From assembly GCF_017873715.1 (NCBI RefSeq), contig NZ_JAGGKM010000002.1, positions 434,001 to 498,000 of the forward strand: a stretch of 64,000 nt of DNA. Reading direction: 5' to 3'. Below, one piece after another: positions 53,387 through 61,575 of this stretch (the first letter of the stretch is position 1; each line of letters opens with the position of its first letter). The stretch is from Cytobacillus luteolus. Lineage in GTDB: Bacteria > Bacillota > Bacilli > Bacillales > Bacillaceae_L. The position numbers were made by a program, and so were the translations under genes. The notes beneath the pieces are model-generated. The model was not told where the DNA came from, did no database searches, and worked only from the letters and a program-made list of their open reading frames with translations.

Positions 53387-54019
53387 ATGGATTTTAAAGG
53401 TTTTACGAATGAGGATTTTAATGTATTTACGATTGAGGGTTTAGATGCCCGAATGGAGGCACTTAAAGAAACCATCCGACCAAAGCTTGAGGCTTTAGGA
53501 GAGCATTTTTCTCCTACATTATCAACCATAGTTGGAGAAGAAATGTTCTTTCATGTTGCTAAACATGCGAGAAGATCTGTTAATCCACCTAAAGATACCT
53601 GGGTTGCGTTTGCAAATAATAAAAGAGGGTATAAAATGGTCCCACATTTCCAGATAGGATTATGGGAAACACATCTTTTCATTTGGTTTGCTGTGATTTA
53701 TGAAGCAAACGGCAAAGAAATGTTTGGAAAGTCGTTAGAAAAAAATATAACTAAAATTAATGAGTTAATCCCTAGCGATTTTGTTTGGTCAATGGATCAT
53801 ACAAAACCTGAGGTGATATCGAATCAAGGGCTATCTCAGGATGACTTATTATCCATGTTCACCCGTCTGCAAACAGTAAAAAAAGCAGAAATTTTATGCG
53901 GTATAACAATTGACAGAAATACTGCAGTGGAAATGACATCTGACCAGTTTATTCAAAAAGTTGATGACACGTTTAAACAACTCATTCCCTTATACCAACT
54001 ATCTAGTAATTCTAAATAA
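53387..54019 (+). CDS. yktB: UPF0637/DUF1054 protein YktB
   Basis: YktB is a 210-residue DUF1054 protein conserved in Bacillales; structures exist but no function. Family segments are the start [44 protein letters not shown], and [18 protein letters not shown]. The ATG follows TTGGAGG. It is divergent from ykzI and suhB and convergent with yktA, as in B. subtilis. Confidence 0.92.
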   Translation: MDFKGFTNEDFNVFTIEGLDARMEALKETIRPKLEALGEHFSPTLSTIVGEEMFFHVAKHARRSVNPPKDTWVAFANNKRGYKMVPHFQIGLWETHLFIWFAVIYEANGKEMFGKSLEKNITKINELIPSDFVWSMDHTKPEVISNQGLSQDDLLSMFTRLQTVKKAEILCGITIDRNTAVEMTSDQFIQKVDDTFKQLIPLYQLSSNSK

Positions 54020-54028
54020 TAAATGAAT

Positions 54029-54058
54029 GAAGGCAGAAGATACTTCTTCTGCCTTTTT
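54029..54058. terminator. Bidirectional terminator between yktB and yktA
   Basis: AAGGCAGAAGA and TCTTCTGCCTT form an 11-bp stem with a 4-nt loop followed by TTT on the plus strand. Confidence 0.84.
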
Positions 54059-54060
54059 AC

Positions 54061-54330
54061 TTAACCCTTAATAGTTACATTTCCCTCTGCTTCTTTCGCT
54101 TTCTTAATAACCCTATATGAAGAATATCCGCTTATTTCTTCAAACTCGCGGTCTATCTGTTTTTCTTCAGCTTTACTAGGGACAATTTCTTTAAATCTTC
54201 GATATGTAATCATTAAATCCTCACGATTAATTCCTTTCTCATATGCTTTTTCTACTGACTGATAAAAATTTATAACATCAATGATTTCTTCTGTTTTCCA
54301 GTCAGGTGAAATCGGGTATTGATAATCCAA
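54061..54330 (-). CDS. yktA: UPF0223 protein YktA
   Basis: An 89-residue UPF0223 protein of unknown function, with the family stretches [47 protein letters not shown]. The start is taken at TTG 54330, seven bases after GAGGTG, which reproduces the known N-terminus of the family; the longer frame would begin within the ribosome binding site. It follows the nitronate-monooxygenase-like gene by 36 nt. Confidence 0.92.
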   Translation of the reverse strand: MDYQYPISPDWKTEEIIDVINFYQSVEKAYEKGINREDLMITYRRFKEIVPSKAEEKQIDREFEEISGYSSYRVIKKAKEAEGNVTIKG

Positions 54331-54366
54331 AATGAAACACCTCAATATAGTCAATTTTTCTATTTA

Positions 54367-55323
54367 TTATTGCCATTTCCTACGTATTTCTTCCCCTTCT
54401 AAGATCATACGTTCAAATAACTGCTTAACGGAAGGGATATCATGTATTAAGCCCATTACTTGCCCTGCCCAGGCATATCCCTCATTAATTTCTCCATCAT
54501 AAATATACCTCTTATTTGAAATACCACTAATATAATCTTTTAAACCTTCATAGCCACAATTCATTTTTTCTAATTCAAGGATTTTCTTTGTCCATTCATT
54601 TCCAATAGCTCTTCCTGGTGCTCCTAGCGATCTTTTTATAACGACTGTATCACTTTCAGAACCCTTCACTAGAGCCTCTTTATAAGTTGGGTGAGCATGA
54701 ATACATTCTTTGGTAGCTATAAAACGTGTTCCCATTTCAATTCCTTCAGCCCCTAAACTAAGAGCTGCCATTAGACCTCTTCCATCACCAATTCCACCGG
54801 AAGCAATTACAGGGATGCTTACACTTTCTACAACCTGAGGAATCAACACAAAAGTACCAGTATCATCTTTTCCTAAATGACCGCCTCCTTCTTGACCTAC
54901 AACCATTACAGCATCTGCTCCAAGCTCTTGTGCCTTTATTGCTTGACGTTTGGCAGCCACTAAAACGAGTTTTTTTATGTCCGTACCCTTTAATTGGTCG
55001 AATACTGGAGTAGGATTTCCACCAGTCATGGACACAACCGGAACATTTTCTTCAATTGCAACATCAAGCATATGTGAAAAAGGTCGCCCATGCTGCCCGA
55101 TAGCAAAATTTACACCAAATGGCTTAGACGTTTTCTCTTTAACTTTTCTTATTTCTTCACGAAGTTCCTCTGGACCATCTAATGACATAGCCGTGATTTG
55201 TCCTAATCCACCAGCGTTTGACACCGCTGCAGCTAAATCTGCATAAGCTAGATAAGCGAGTCCACCTTGAACAATTGGATATTGTATTCCTAGAAGTTTC
55301 GTTACTCGAGTTTCCCAATTCAT
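54367..55323 (-). CDS. Nitronate monooxygenase-family flavoprotein
   Basis: The 318-residue TIM-barrel FMN protein has the NMO signatures: N-terminal LGIQYPIVQGGLAYLAYADL, GVNFAIGQ, the FMN-phosphate site VIASGGIGDGRGLMAALSLGAEGIEMGTRF, and VMVVGQEGGGHLG with the catalytic-region His near residue 154. These enzymes oxidise alkyl nitronates such as propionate-3-nitronate; some relatives are FabK-type enoyl-ACP reductases, a less likely alternative. It starts at ATG 55323 behind GGGAGGTTG. It is not next to yktA in B. subtilis. Confidence 0.87.
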   Translation of the reverse strand: MNWETRVTKLLGIQYPIVQGGLAYLAYADLAAAVSNAGGLGQITAMSLDGPEELREEIRKVKEKTSKPFGVNFAIGQHGRPFSHMLDVAIEENVPVVSMTGGNPTPVFDQLKGTDIKKLVLVAAKRQAIKAQELGADAVMVVGQEGGGHLGKDDTGTFVLIPQVVESVSIPVIASGGIGDGRGLMAALSLGAEGIEMGTRFIATKECIHAHPTYKEALVKGSESDTVVIKRSLGAPGRAIGNEWTKKILELEKMNCGYEGLKDYISGISNKRYIYDGEINEGYAWAGQVMGLIHDIPSVKQLFERMILEGEEIRRKWQ

Positions 55324-55591
55324 ATGAACAACCTCCCTTTTTCCCTCTACCTTTTCATTCTCTATTTCTAAACAGAATCCTTTTTATTTCTTGAATTCAT
55401 GTTTATTAATAGTACTGATGAGTTACTTTAATAACATACAGAAATTTCTATGCAAATGGTGCGATAAATGCTATAATTCATTTGTTTTATGACTTGGCCA
55501 ATACGTAATATTTGTATATAGATGAAATAATAACAAACTGCTATCTTATTGGCTTAAAAAATATCGATTATTAAAGAGGTGCGTGCTAAAA

Positions 55592-57064
55592 TTGTCACAA
55601 TCAGAAACACCATTATTCAGTGGATTAGTTAATCATTCAAAAAGAAACCCTGTTCAATTTCATATTCCTGGCCATAAAAAGGGCACCGGAATTGACCCTG
55701 AATTCCGAAATTTTATAGGAGATAATGCTCTATCAATTGACTTAATCAATATCGGACCGTTGGATGATCTTCATCAACCAAAAGGGATGATTAAAAAAGC
55801 ACAAGACCTTGCAGCAGAAGCATTTGGTGCTGATCATACGTTTTTCTCTGTTCAAGGTACAAGTGGAGCAATCATGACAATGGTTATGGCAGTCTGTGGA
55901 CCTGGGGATAAAATTATCGTTCCAAGAAATGTTCATAAGTCTGTTATGTCAGCGATTGTTTTTTCAGGTGCTGTTCCAGTTTTCATCCACCCAGAAATTG
56001 ATAAGGACTTAGGAATATCTCATGGTATAACAACGGATTCTGTTGAAAAGGCACTTGAACAACACCCTGACGCAAAAGGTGTTCTAGTAATAAACCCAAC
56101 CTATTTTGGGATATCTGCAGATTTAAAGCAAATTGTTGAAATTGCTCATTCCTATGAAGTTCCTGTATTAGTCGATGAAGCTCATGGTGTACACATTCAT
56201 TTCCATGAAAAGCTTCCATTATCTGCAATGCAAGCCGGTGCTGATATGGCAGCTACCAGTGTTCATAAATTAGGTGGATCAATGACTCAAAGTTCGATTT
56301 TAAATGTAAAAGAAGGCCTTGTTTCACCAAAACGTGTTCAGTCGATTATAAGTATGCTTACAACAACATCTACATCGTACTTATTATTAGCCTCTCTTGA
56401 TGTAGCAAGAAGACGACTCGTGATGGAAGGTCATGACCTAATTGAAGAAGCTATTCGACTTGCTGAAAAAACACGTAAAGAAATAAATGAGATTGAAAAT
56501 CTTTATTGTATTGGTAGAGAAATTGTTGGTTCAAAGGCAACGTTTGATTATGACCCCACCAAATTAATTATTTCTGTTAAAGCACTTGGTATAACAGGTT
56601 ATGAAGTTGAGGGCTGGTTAAGAGAAAAATACAATATCGAAGTCGAACTATCAGATTTGTACAATATTTTGTGTATTATTACCCCTGGTGATACTGAAAA
56701 GGAAACCGCTATATTAATTAATGCTTTAAAGGAAATGGCAAATGAATTAAAGCAGCATAGTGATGTAGACCATAAGCCCGCTGTACTGCTACCAAATATT
56801 CCACGCTTAGCATTAACTCCTAGAGATGCTTTTTATGCTGAGACTGAGGTGGTGCCTTTTGATCAATCGGCAGGAAGAATCATTGCTGAATTTATTATGG
56901 TGTACCCTCCTGGGATTCCAATCTTTATTCCTGGTGAAATCATTACCGAAGAAAATTTGACATACATTAAAAAGAATATAGAGGTAGGTTTACCAGTTCA
57001 AGGCCCGGAAGACAGTGAATTATCTACACTTAGGGTTATTAAAGAGCATAGAGCGATAGAATAA
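55592..57064 (+). CDS. speA: Arginine decarboxylase SpeA
   Basis: SpeA makes agmatine from arginine in polyamine synthesis; it is a fold-type I PLP enzyme of the Orn/Lys/Arg decarboxylase group. The 490 residues contain QFHIPGHKKGTG, the PLP site SVHKLGGSMTQSS with the Schiff-base Lys, VDEAHGVHIHFH, and the C-terminal domain with YPPGIPIFIPGE. The start is TTG 55592, nine bases after AGAGGTG, giving SQSETPLF as in B. subtilis. The convergent SR1 RNA shares its terminator. Confidence 0.95.
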   Translation: MSQSETPLFSGLVNHSKRNPVQFHIPGHKKGTGIDPEFRNFIGDNALSIDLINIGPLDDLHQPKGMIKKAQDLAAEAFGADHTFFSVQGTSGAIMTMVMAVCGPGDKIIVPRNVHKSVMSAIVFSGAVPVFIHPEIDKDLGISHGITTDSVEKALEQHPDAKGVLVINPTYFGISADLKQIVEIAHSYEVPVLVDEAHGVHIHFHEKLPLSAMQAGADMAATSVHKLGGSMTQSSILNVKEGLVSPKRVQSIISMLTTTSTSYLLLASLDVARRRLVMEGHDLIEEAIRLAEKTRKEINEIENLYCIGREIVGSKATFDYDPTKLIISVKALGITGYEVEGWLREKYNIEVELSDLYNILCIITPGDTEKETAILINALKEMANELKQHSDVDHKPAVLLPNIPRLALTPRDAFYAETEVVPFDQSAGRIIAEFIMVYPPGIPIFIPGEIITEENLTYIKKNIEVGLPVQGPEDSELSTLRVIKEHRAIE

Positions 57065-57066
57065 AG

Positions 57067-57095
57067 AAAAAGCATGCAAATTTGCATGCTTTTTT
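57067..57095. terminator. Palindromic terminator shared by speA and SR1
   Basis: AAAAGCATGCAAATTTGCATGCTTTT is a perfect palindrome with A and T runs on either end, so it ends both speA (plus) and the SR1 RNA (minus). Confidence 0.9.
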
Positions 57096-57114
57096 AATAT
57101 ATATAACTAATCTT

Positions 57115-57234
57115 TTATTTTTTATCTCTTGGTTCACAGTTACACTCTTCACATTTTGCATAAAGCGTCGTTACTTTTTCGTCATCGAAATGGTCAATTG
57201 TGTTATTACAATTTTGACATACGATTGTTCCCAT
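57115..57234 (-). CDS. sr1P: GapA-binding peptide SR1P
   Basis: This 39-residue peptide begins MGTIVCQNCNNTIDHF and contains a CxxC pair near the N-terminus and a CEECNC cluster near the end, the same pattern as B. subtilis SR1P, which binds the glycolytic enzyme GapA and promotes its interaction with RNase J1. The ATG at 57234 is preceded by GGAAGGGG at a rather long distance (about 11 bases). It is shorter than usual ORF cut-offs and lies antisense to two plus-strand shadow frames. Confidence rests on clear sequence and position. Confidence 0.93.
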   Translation of the reverse strand: MGTIVCQNCNNTIDHFDDEKVTTLYAKCEECNCEPRDKK

Positions 57235-57303
57235 TGTTTCAAAAACCCCTTCCAAAGCATTTTTGTTTGATTATGACGATATTTGTTAACGAAGCACCCA
57301 CTA

Positions 57304-57317
57304 TGAAAGCGCTTAAC
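57304..57317. promoter_or_regulatory. Cre-like site just downstream of the SR1 promoter
   Basis: TGAAAGCGCTTAAC shares the core and left half of the CcpA operator TGAAAGCGCTTTCA; only the right arm end deviates. It lies about 8-21 bp after the proposed SR1 start site, a position where CcpA blocks elongation. Confidence 0.4.
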
Positions 57318-57331
57318 GTTATGTTATTTAT

Positions 57332-57360
57332 ATAATAATATGTCACAATTAATTAGTCAA
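57332..57360 (-). promoter_or_regulatory. Sigma-A promoter of SR1
   Basis: On the minus strand TTGACT (57360-57355) and TATTAT (57337-57332) are separated by 17 bp. Confidence 0.65.
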
Positions 57361-57486
57361 TGGTTAATTGTATGTCATAATTATTTTTTGTTTAGCTTTC
57401 TTTTTAACTAGTAATTTGGTTTTGGATAAGTACATTGAACTTATTCTCTAACATCCACTTCGCTTTCCACGTGTGGTTAATATAAA

Positions 57487-57518
57487 AACAGACCAAGCAC
57501 TATATGCTGGTCTGCATT
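57487..57518 (-). terminator. Terminator after the DUF3055-like gene
   Basis: On the minus strand CAGACC.GCA and TGC.GGTCTG type arms form a stem followed by TTTTTATA, directly after the stop codon of the gene. Confidence 0.8.
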
Positions 57519-57525
57519 AATTAAA

Positions 57526-57825
57526 CTATTCATATTGTGTTTCAAATGGAATATGTGGTAAGGATGTTTTAAAGAAATCAGCAAGATCGGCAGCTTCTTC
57601 AAGGGTATCAATGCGGAAGATTCGACGTAGATAATCTAGATCCTCAATATCTTTTGGATCGAGGAGGGTTGATCGTCCTGTTTGCATACAAATGACTAAT
57701 GGTTTGCCAAAGAATAAATTCGTATAAACTATACCAAAATCGTATCGTACATTTTCAGTTGTAAACCCTACAAAACGTACCTTTACATTTTCTTGATCAT
57801 CATATAGTTTGTCAAATAGATTCAT
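57526..57825 (-). CDS. Conserved Bacillales protein, DUF3055-like
   Basis: A 99-residue protein starting MNLFDKLYDDQENVKVRFVGF and containing YDFGIVYTNLFFGKPLVICMQTGRSTLLDPKDIEDLDYLRRIF, which resembles the small SAV0927/DUF3055 group found in Bacillus and Staphylococcus. The function is unknown. An AAGGAGG site precedes the ATG. It is monocistronic, bounded by its own terminator. Confidence 0.8.
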   Translation of the reverse strand: MNLFDKLYDDQENVKVRFVGFTTENVRYDFGIVYTNLFFGKPLVICMQTGRSTLLDPKDIEDLDYLRRIFRIDTLEEAADLADFFKTSLPHIPFETQYE

Positions 57826-57979
57826 AGAATACCTCCTTATAAGATTTGATTATTCAGAATATTATTATAACTTATAAAACAGCTTTTTACAAGCCTCTTT
57901 ACGATTATTTGTTGTCAATAACTTTTAATAAATGCTAGAATGGACTAGTATTATGAAGTTTTTATTAGGAGTGAACCGA

Positions 57980-58408
57980 ATGGCAAACGCATACATAAAA
58001 CTCGTTCCAGGCTCAACTAAACAAGAAATTACACTTGATGATGTAAAAGAGCTTTTTTACTATTATAAAGAGATTACCAGTAAAACCGGACAGCAAGTAA
58101 GCTGGGAATACGGAGACGCAGCCTTTCCATATGATATAAAGGAAAACAACGAGGAAGGTACAAACTGGTTTTATTTAAAATCTACAGATAGTCGTTATAA
58201 CCTTATTGTATTAGGTGTAGGTAAAGAAGAAATTGAAGATGAAGAAAATAAAACTGAACAATATTATATTCAAATTACTCTCCCTCAAGCCTCAACACAT
58301 GGGGATAAAGGAAAAGCAAACGAATTCTGTAAATTTTTAGGAAAAAAACTTCAAGGCGAGCTACACTTATTTAATGGTAGAATTATGTACTATTATCCTA
58401 GAAAGTAA
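57980..58408 (+). CDS. DUF1885-family protein
   Basis: The 142-residue product starts MANAYIKLVPGSTKQEITLDDVKELFYYYKEITSKTGQQ, which matches the DUF1885 family of Bacillus, a small alpha/beta protein with FKBP-like topology and no known function. It ends with FNGRIMYYYPRK. The ATG at 57980 follows TTAGGAG; the 16 extra codons of the longest frame are excluded. Confidence 0.85.
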   Translation: MANAYIKLVPGSTKQEITLDDVKELFYYYKEITSKTGQQVSWEYGDAAFPYDIKENNEEGTNWFYLKSTDSRYNLIVLGVGKEEIEDEENKTEQYYIQITLPQASTHGDKGKANEFCKFLGKKLQGELHLFNGRIMYYYPRK

Positions 58409-58409
58409 T

Positions 58410-58441
58410 AAACACGGGTTTAATTACCCGTGTTTTTTGGC
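58410..58441. terminator. Bidirectional terminator between the DUF1885 gene and the deacetylase gene
   Basis: AACACGGGT and ACCCGTGTT form a 9-bp stem with a 6-nt loop followed by TTTT on the plus strand; it overlaps the last codons of the convergent deacetylase gene. Confidence 0.85.
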
Positions 58442-59286
58442 GTTTCAATTACCTTAGGATCGACAATTTCATATCCTTTTGACTGAAGACCTGTTACAAT
58501 ATCAGCCAATGCGGCATTTGTCCATTCTCTATCATGCATTAAAAGATTAGCTCCATGTCTCAACAGTGGAGTATTGACCATTATATCTGCTAAAGACTCT
58601 TTGGTACGATAGTCTTTTTCCCAATCATACCCGTAAGTCCAGTTCATTAAAAGCATCCCCTCTTGTTCAACCAATTGCCTACTGTAGTCAGTATTTACAC
58701 CAAACGGCGCCCTGAAAAATTGAGGCCTTTCTCCTATTATCTCTTCAATCATATCGCTAAGGCCCACAATCTCCTTGTACTGCTCCTCTTCAGAACTATC
58801 TTTCAGGTTTGCATGAGTCATTGTATGATTACCTATCGGAAATCCCATCTCATGAATTTTCATAAGTATCTCTTTTTCTTCATTAGAATCAATAAAATGC
58901 CCGTTTACAAAGAAAATTGCACTTACCCCTAATTCCTTTAATGTTGATGCCATCTCTAAAGCATGTTTGTCTGGAGCATCATCTATGGTAAGAAGGACAA
59001 CCTTTTCGTTAGCATCACTAATAGGCTCAATTGCCCAGTTTGAAGGATTCAAACGGTGTGTTGGTTTTGTGACCCCTTCCTTATGCTCTACTTCAACACT
59101 ATCTTCTTTTTCAGTAACATCTTTGTTTGCTTCATCAACTTTTTCTGGTTCTGTTTTAGGAGGCACCTTAGTTTCCTCAGTGGAATTATGTTCTTGATCT
59201 TGTGGCATCGATTTTGGATTATCGTTTGTTGTTCCACAGCCGGTTAAAAAAATTGCAAGGATGACTAGTCCGAGTGTTTTTTTCAT
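58420..59286 (-). CDS. Polysaccharide deacetylase lipoprotein (NodB homology domain)
   Basis: The 288-residue protein has a lipoprotein signal (MKKTLGLVILAIFLTGC, lipobox LTGC), a low-complexity Glu/Lys/Thr-rich linker to about residue 80, and a NodB carbohydrate-esterase 4 domain. Catalytic motifs: VLLTIDDAPDKHA (metal Asp), GNHTMTHANL (two His), FRAPFG, and LLMHDREWT (His). TIDDAPD varies slightly from the usual TFDDG. It probably removes N-acetyl groups from peptidoglycan or chitin-like material outside the membrane. The ATG at 59286 follows AAGGAGG. Confidence 0.9.
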   Translation of the reverse strand: MKKTLGLVILAIFLTGCGTTNDNPKSMPQDQEHNSTEETKVPPKTEPEKVDEANKDVTEKEDSVEVEHKEGVTKPTHRLNPSNWAIEPISDANEKVVLLTIDDAPDKHALEMASTLKELGVSAIFFVNGHFIDSNEEKEILMKIHEMGFPIGNHTMTHANLKDSSEEEQYKEIVGLSDMIEEIIGERPQFFRAPFGVNTDYSRQLVEQEGMLLMNWTYGYDWEKDYRTKESLADIMVNTPLLRHGANLLMHDREWTNAALADIVTGLQSKGYEIVDPKVIETPKNTGN

Positions 59287-59343
59287 GCTGCTTTCCTCCT
59301 TTTTATTTTGCACCTTTCCATTATAGTAAAAAACTGCCTCAGT

Positions 59344-59583
59344 TTATATAGCCAACCAAAATAACTGCTGACATGAAAAGAATGCCGCCATTGTTACTAA
59401 TGTAGTGAATAATGCTTTTCGCTTTGTTAACCCAATGGTTGTTGCAACCCAGAATGCTAAATAACTAAATACAAGAAAGAGAATGGATTTAGACTTAATA
59501 CTATCTTGATTTGAAACCCATGCAGCGATTGAAAAACTACTCCAAATCAAAAATTGGACCAATATTATCACATATACCCTCAT
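59344..59583 (-). CDS. Small integral membrane protein
   Basis: 79 residues with three hydrophobic segments (about 2-22, 31-50, 56-76) and two Lys-rich joints (SIKSKS, TKRKA). It has no family that I recognise. The ATG at 59583 has AAGGGG upstream, so the ten additional codons of the longest frame are not used. It is 57 bp upstream of the deacetylase gene on the same strand, with no terminator visible between, so they may form an operon. Confidence 0.65.
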   Translation of the reverse strand: MRVYVIILVQFLIWSSFSIAAWVSNQDSIKSKSILFLVFSYLAFWVATTIGLTKRKALFTTLVTMAAFFSCQQLFWLAI

Positions 59584-59753
59584 AATGAAAGCCCCTTCAC
59601 TTGAATTAAACATTTGTAATATATATGTTCAATTGGCGCTATCTATTTTTCATTTCTGTAACAATTACATGACAATCGAAAGAATTATTTGAAGACATGA
59701 TAGAATGAATTTAGAATTTGTCGATTAACTTAGAAAGAAGTGGACCATCGTAT

Positions 59754-60119
59754 ATGAGAAGCTTAGTTATTTTTATGCTATCATTTCTTTTGCTCTCATC
59801 CTGTCATCTCGCTCAAAACACTCCATCAAGCCCTGTCTTCAACAATACAGAGAAACAATTACTATTTTTTTCTGATGAAGACAACTTGCATAATGAATCC
59901 AGCTATTATGATGCCTTATTAGAAATTAAAAAAACCTATCCTGAAATCGTTACGTCAATGAAGGTAATTCCATCTAGCGAGAAGGTCCGTTATTCAAGTT
60001 TTGATGTAGACACCTTTCCAACCTTACTTGTAATTCATGACAATCAAATCATTGCACAAATTGAGGGAGATTTATCAAAGGAAGAAATAATACAACCCTT
60101 AATTGATGTTTTAAAATAA
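59754..60119 (+). CDS. slp: Thioredoxin-like lipoprotein Slp (small peptidoglycan-associated lipoprotein)
   Basis: A 121-residue lipoprotein in the place of slp, next to pdhD. It begins MRSLVIFMLSFLLLSSC with a lipobox LSSC. The mature part has a thioredoxin-like pattern: strand QLLFFSDEDN, helix, SMKVIPSSE, the cis-Pro segment DTFPTLLVI, and a final helix. The CxxC redox motif is absent, so it is unlikely to be a disulfide reductase; it may bind or scaffold envelope components. The first 12 codons of the longest frame are excluded; the ribosome binding site (AAGTGGA) is weak. Confidence 0.75.
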   Translation: MRSLVIFMLSFLLLSSCHLAQNTPSSPVFNNTEKQLLFFSDEDNLHNESSYYDALLEIKKTYPEIVTSMKVIPSSEKVRYSSFDVDTFPTLLVIHDNQIIAQIEGDLSKEEIIQPLIDVLK

Positions 60120-60155
60120 AAATCGCTCTCAAGTAAAAATGAGAGCGATTTTGTC
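60118..60155. terminator. Bidirectional terminator between slp and pdhD
   Basis: AAAATCGCTCTCA and TGAGAGCGATTTT form a 13-bp stem between convergent genes, with A and T runs on both sides. Confidence 0.88.
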
Positions 60156-60162
60156 TGTCTAT

Positions 60163-61572
60163 TTATTTTACAATATGAATCGGACTACCAATCGCTACCT
60201 CTGCAGCTTCCATGGTAATTTCACCTAAAGTCGGGTGAGCATGAATGGTCATTGCTAAGTCCTCAGCAGTCATACCTGCTTCAATCGCTAGTCCTAGTTC
60301 GGCAATCATATCTGAAGCACTTGGTCCAGCAATTTGCGCACCAATTACTAATCCATCCTCTTTCCGAGTAATTAGTTTCAAGAAGCCGTCAGCACTGTTA
60401 AGAGCTAATGCACGCCCGTTCGCACCGAATGGGAATTTTGATGCAGTAACATCGATACCTTCTTCTTTTGCCTCTTTTTCGGTATATCCAACAGATGCAA
60501 GCTCAGGGTCTGTAAATACGACTGCAGGGATTCCAAGGTAATCGATCTCTGAAGCATGACCAGCAATTGCTTCCGCAGCAATTTTAGCTTCATATGAAGC
60601 TTTATGAGCTAATGGTGGTCCTTCTACGATGTCACCAATCGCATAGATATTACTAACGTTTGTACGACATTGTTTATCAATTTTAATTAAACCACGTTCT
60701 GTCACTTCAATACCTACTTGCTCTAAGCCTAACTCATCTGTATTTGGACGACGACCTACCGTTACAAGTACGTAATCAGCTTCAACTGTTTTACTTTCAC
60801 CTTTTACTTCAAAGGTTACTGTAGCACTATTTTCAGTTTGCTCTACACTTTTTGCCAATGCATTAGTATGGATTTCTGCACCTTTTTTCTTAAGCTTCCT
60901 TTTAACTAGTGAGCTCATTTGCTTTTCAAATCCTGATAGAATTTCATCAGCACCCTCTAAGATTGTAACCTGTGTTCCAAAGTTAGCGTAAGCTGTTCCT
61001 AGTTCTGTACCGATGTAGCCACCACCGATGACCACAAGCTTTTTCGGAATTTCCTTAAGACTTAAAGCACCGGTTGAATCCAATACTCTTCCACCATATT
61101 TAAATGCAGGTATTTCGATAGGACGAGAACCTGAAGCAATAATTGCATTTTTAAATGTGTATGTTTGTGCAGAATTTTCATCCATTACACGCACAGAATT
61201 GCTGTCAACAAAGTAGGCTTCGCCACGTACAATTTCAACTTTATTACCTTTTAGTAATCCTTCGACTCCACCAGTAAGTTTGTTGACAACGCTTGACTTC
61301 CATTCTTGCACCTTCGAAAAATCAACAGTCACATTATCAGCTTTTATACCCATATCCTCTGAATGTAACGCATGCTCATAACGATGAGCAGCTGAAATTA
61401 ATGCTTTAGATGGAATACATCCAACATTAAGACAAACTCCGCCTAGTGTGCCTTTTTCAACGATTGTAACCTTTTGCCCTAGCTGGGAAGCACGAATCGC
61501 AGCAACATATCCACCAGGCCCAGCACCGATAACGAGTGTATCGGTTTCAATTGGAAAATCTCCTACTACCAT
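60163..61572 (-). CDS. pdhD: Dihydrolipoamide dehydrogenase E3 (pyruvate dehydrogenase complex)
   Basis: E3 reoxidises dihydrolipoyl groups of E2 with FAD and NAD+. The 469 residues contain the FAD site [12 protein letters not shown], the redox-active pair in [13 protein letters not shown] (Cys47 and Cys52), the NAD-binding [12 protein letters not shown], the second FAD motif IYAIGDI, and the C-terminal HAHPTLGE with the catalytic His. It starts at ATG 61572, three bases after pdhC, with GGAGGCG upstream, and ends the pdhABCD operon. Confidence 0.97.
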   Translation of the reverse strand: MVVGDFPIETDTLVIGAGPGGYVAAIRASQLGQKVTIVEKGTLGGVCLNVGCIPSKALISAAHRYEHALHSEDMGIKADNVTVDFSKVQEWKSSVVNKLTGGVEGLLKGNKVEIVRGEAYFVDSNSVRVMDENSAQTYTFKNAIIASGSRPIEIPAFKYGGRVLDSTGALSLKEIPKKLVVIGGGYIGTELGTAYANFGTQVTILEGADEILSGFEKQMSSLVKRKLKKKGAEIHTNALAKSVEQTENSATVTFEVKGESKTVEADYVLVTVGRRPNTDELGLEQVGIEVTERGLIKIDKQCRTNVSNIYAIGDIVEGPPLAHKASYEAKIAAEAIAGHASEIDYLGIPAVVFTDPELASVGYTEKEAKEEGIDVTASKFPFGANGRALALNSADGFLKLITRKEDGLVIGAQIAGPSASDMIAELGLAIEAGMTAEDLAMTIHAHPTLGEITMEAAEVAIGSPIHIVK

Positions 61573-61575
61573 TTA

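Larger units (their letters stand above)
57067..57325 (-). ncRNA. sr1: SR1 dual-function small RNA
   Basis: In B. subtilis SR1 lies between pdhD and speA, encodes the SR1P peptide and also pairs with ahrC mRNA, blocking its translation. Here a minus-strand transcription unit at the same position encodes SR1P, has a good sigma-A promoter (start near 57325) and ends at the terminator shared with speA, giving an RNA of about 260 nt. The antisense part against ahrC cannot be tested from this window. Confidence 0.85.

Noticed and set aside
57082-57335. Two plus-strand ORFs between speA and the DUF3055-like gene
   Set aside because: They overlap the speA terminator and are antisense to SR1P; no ribosome binding sites.
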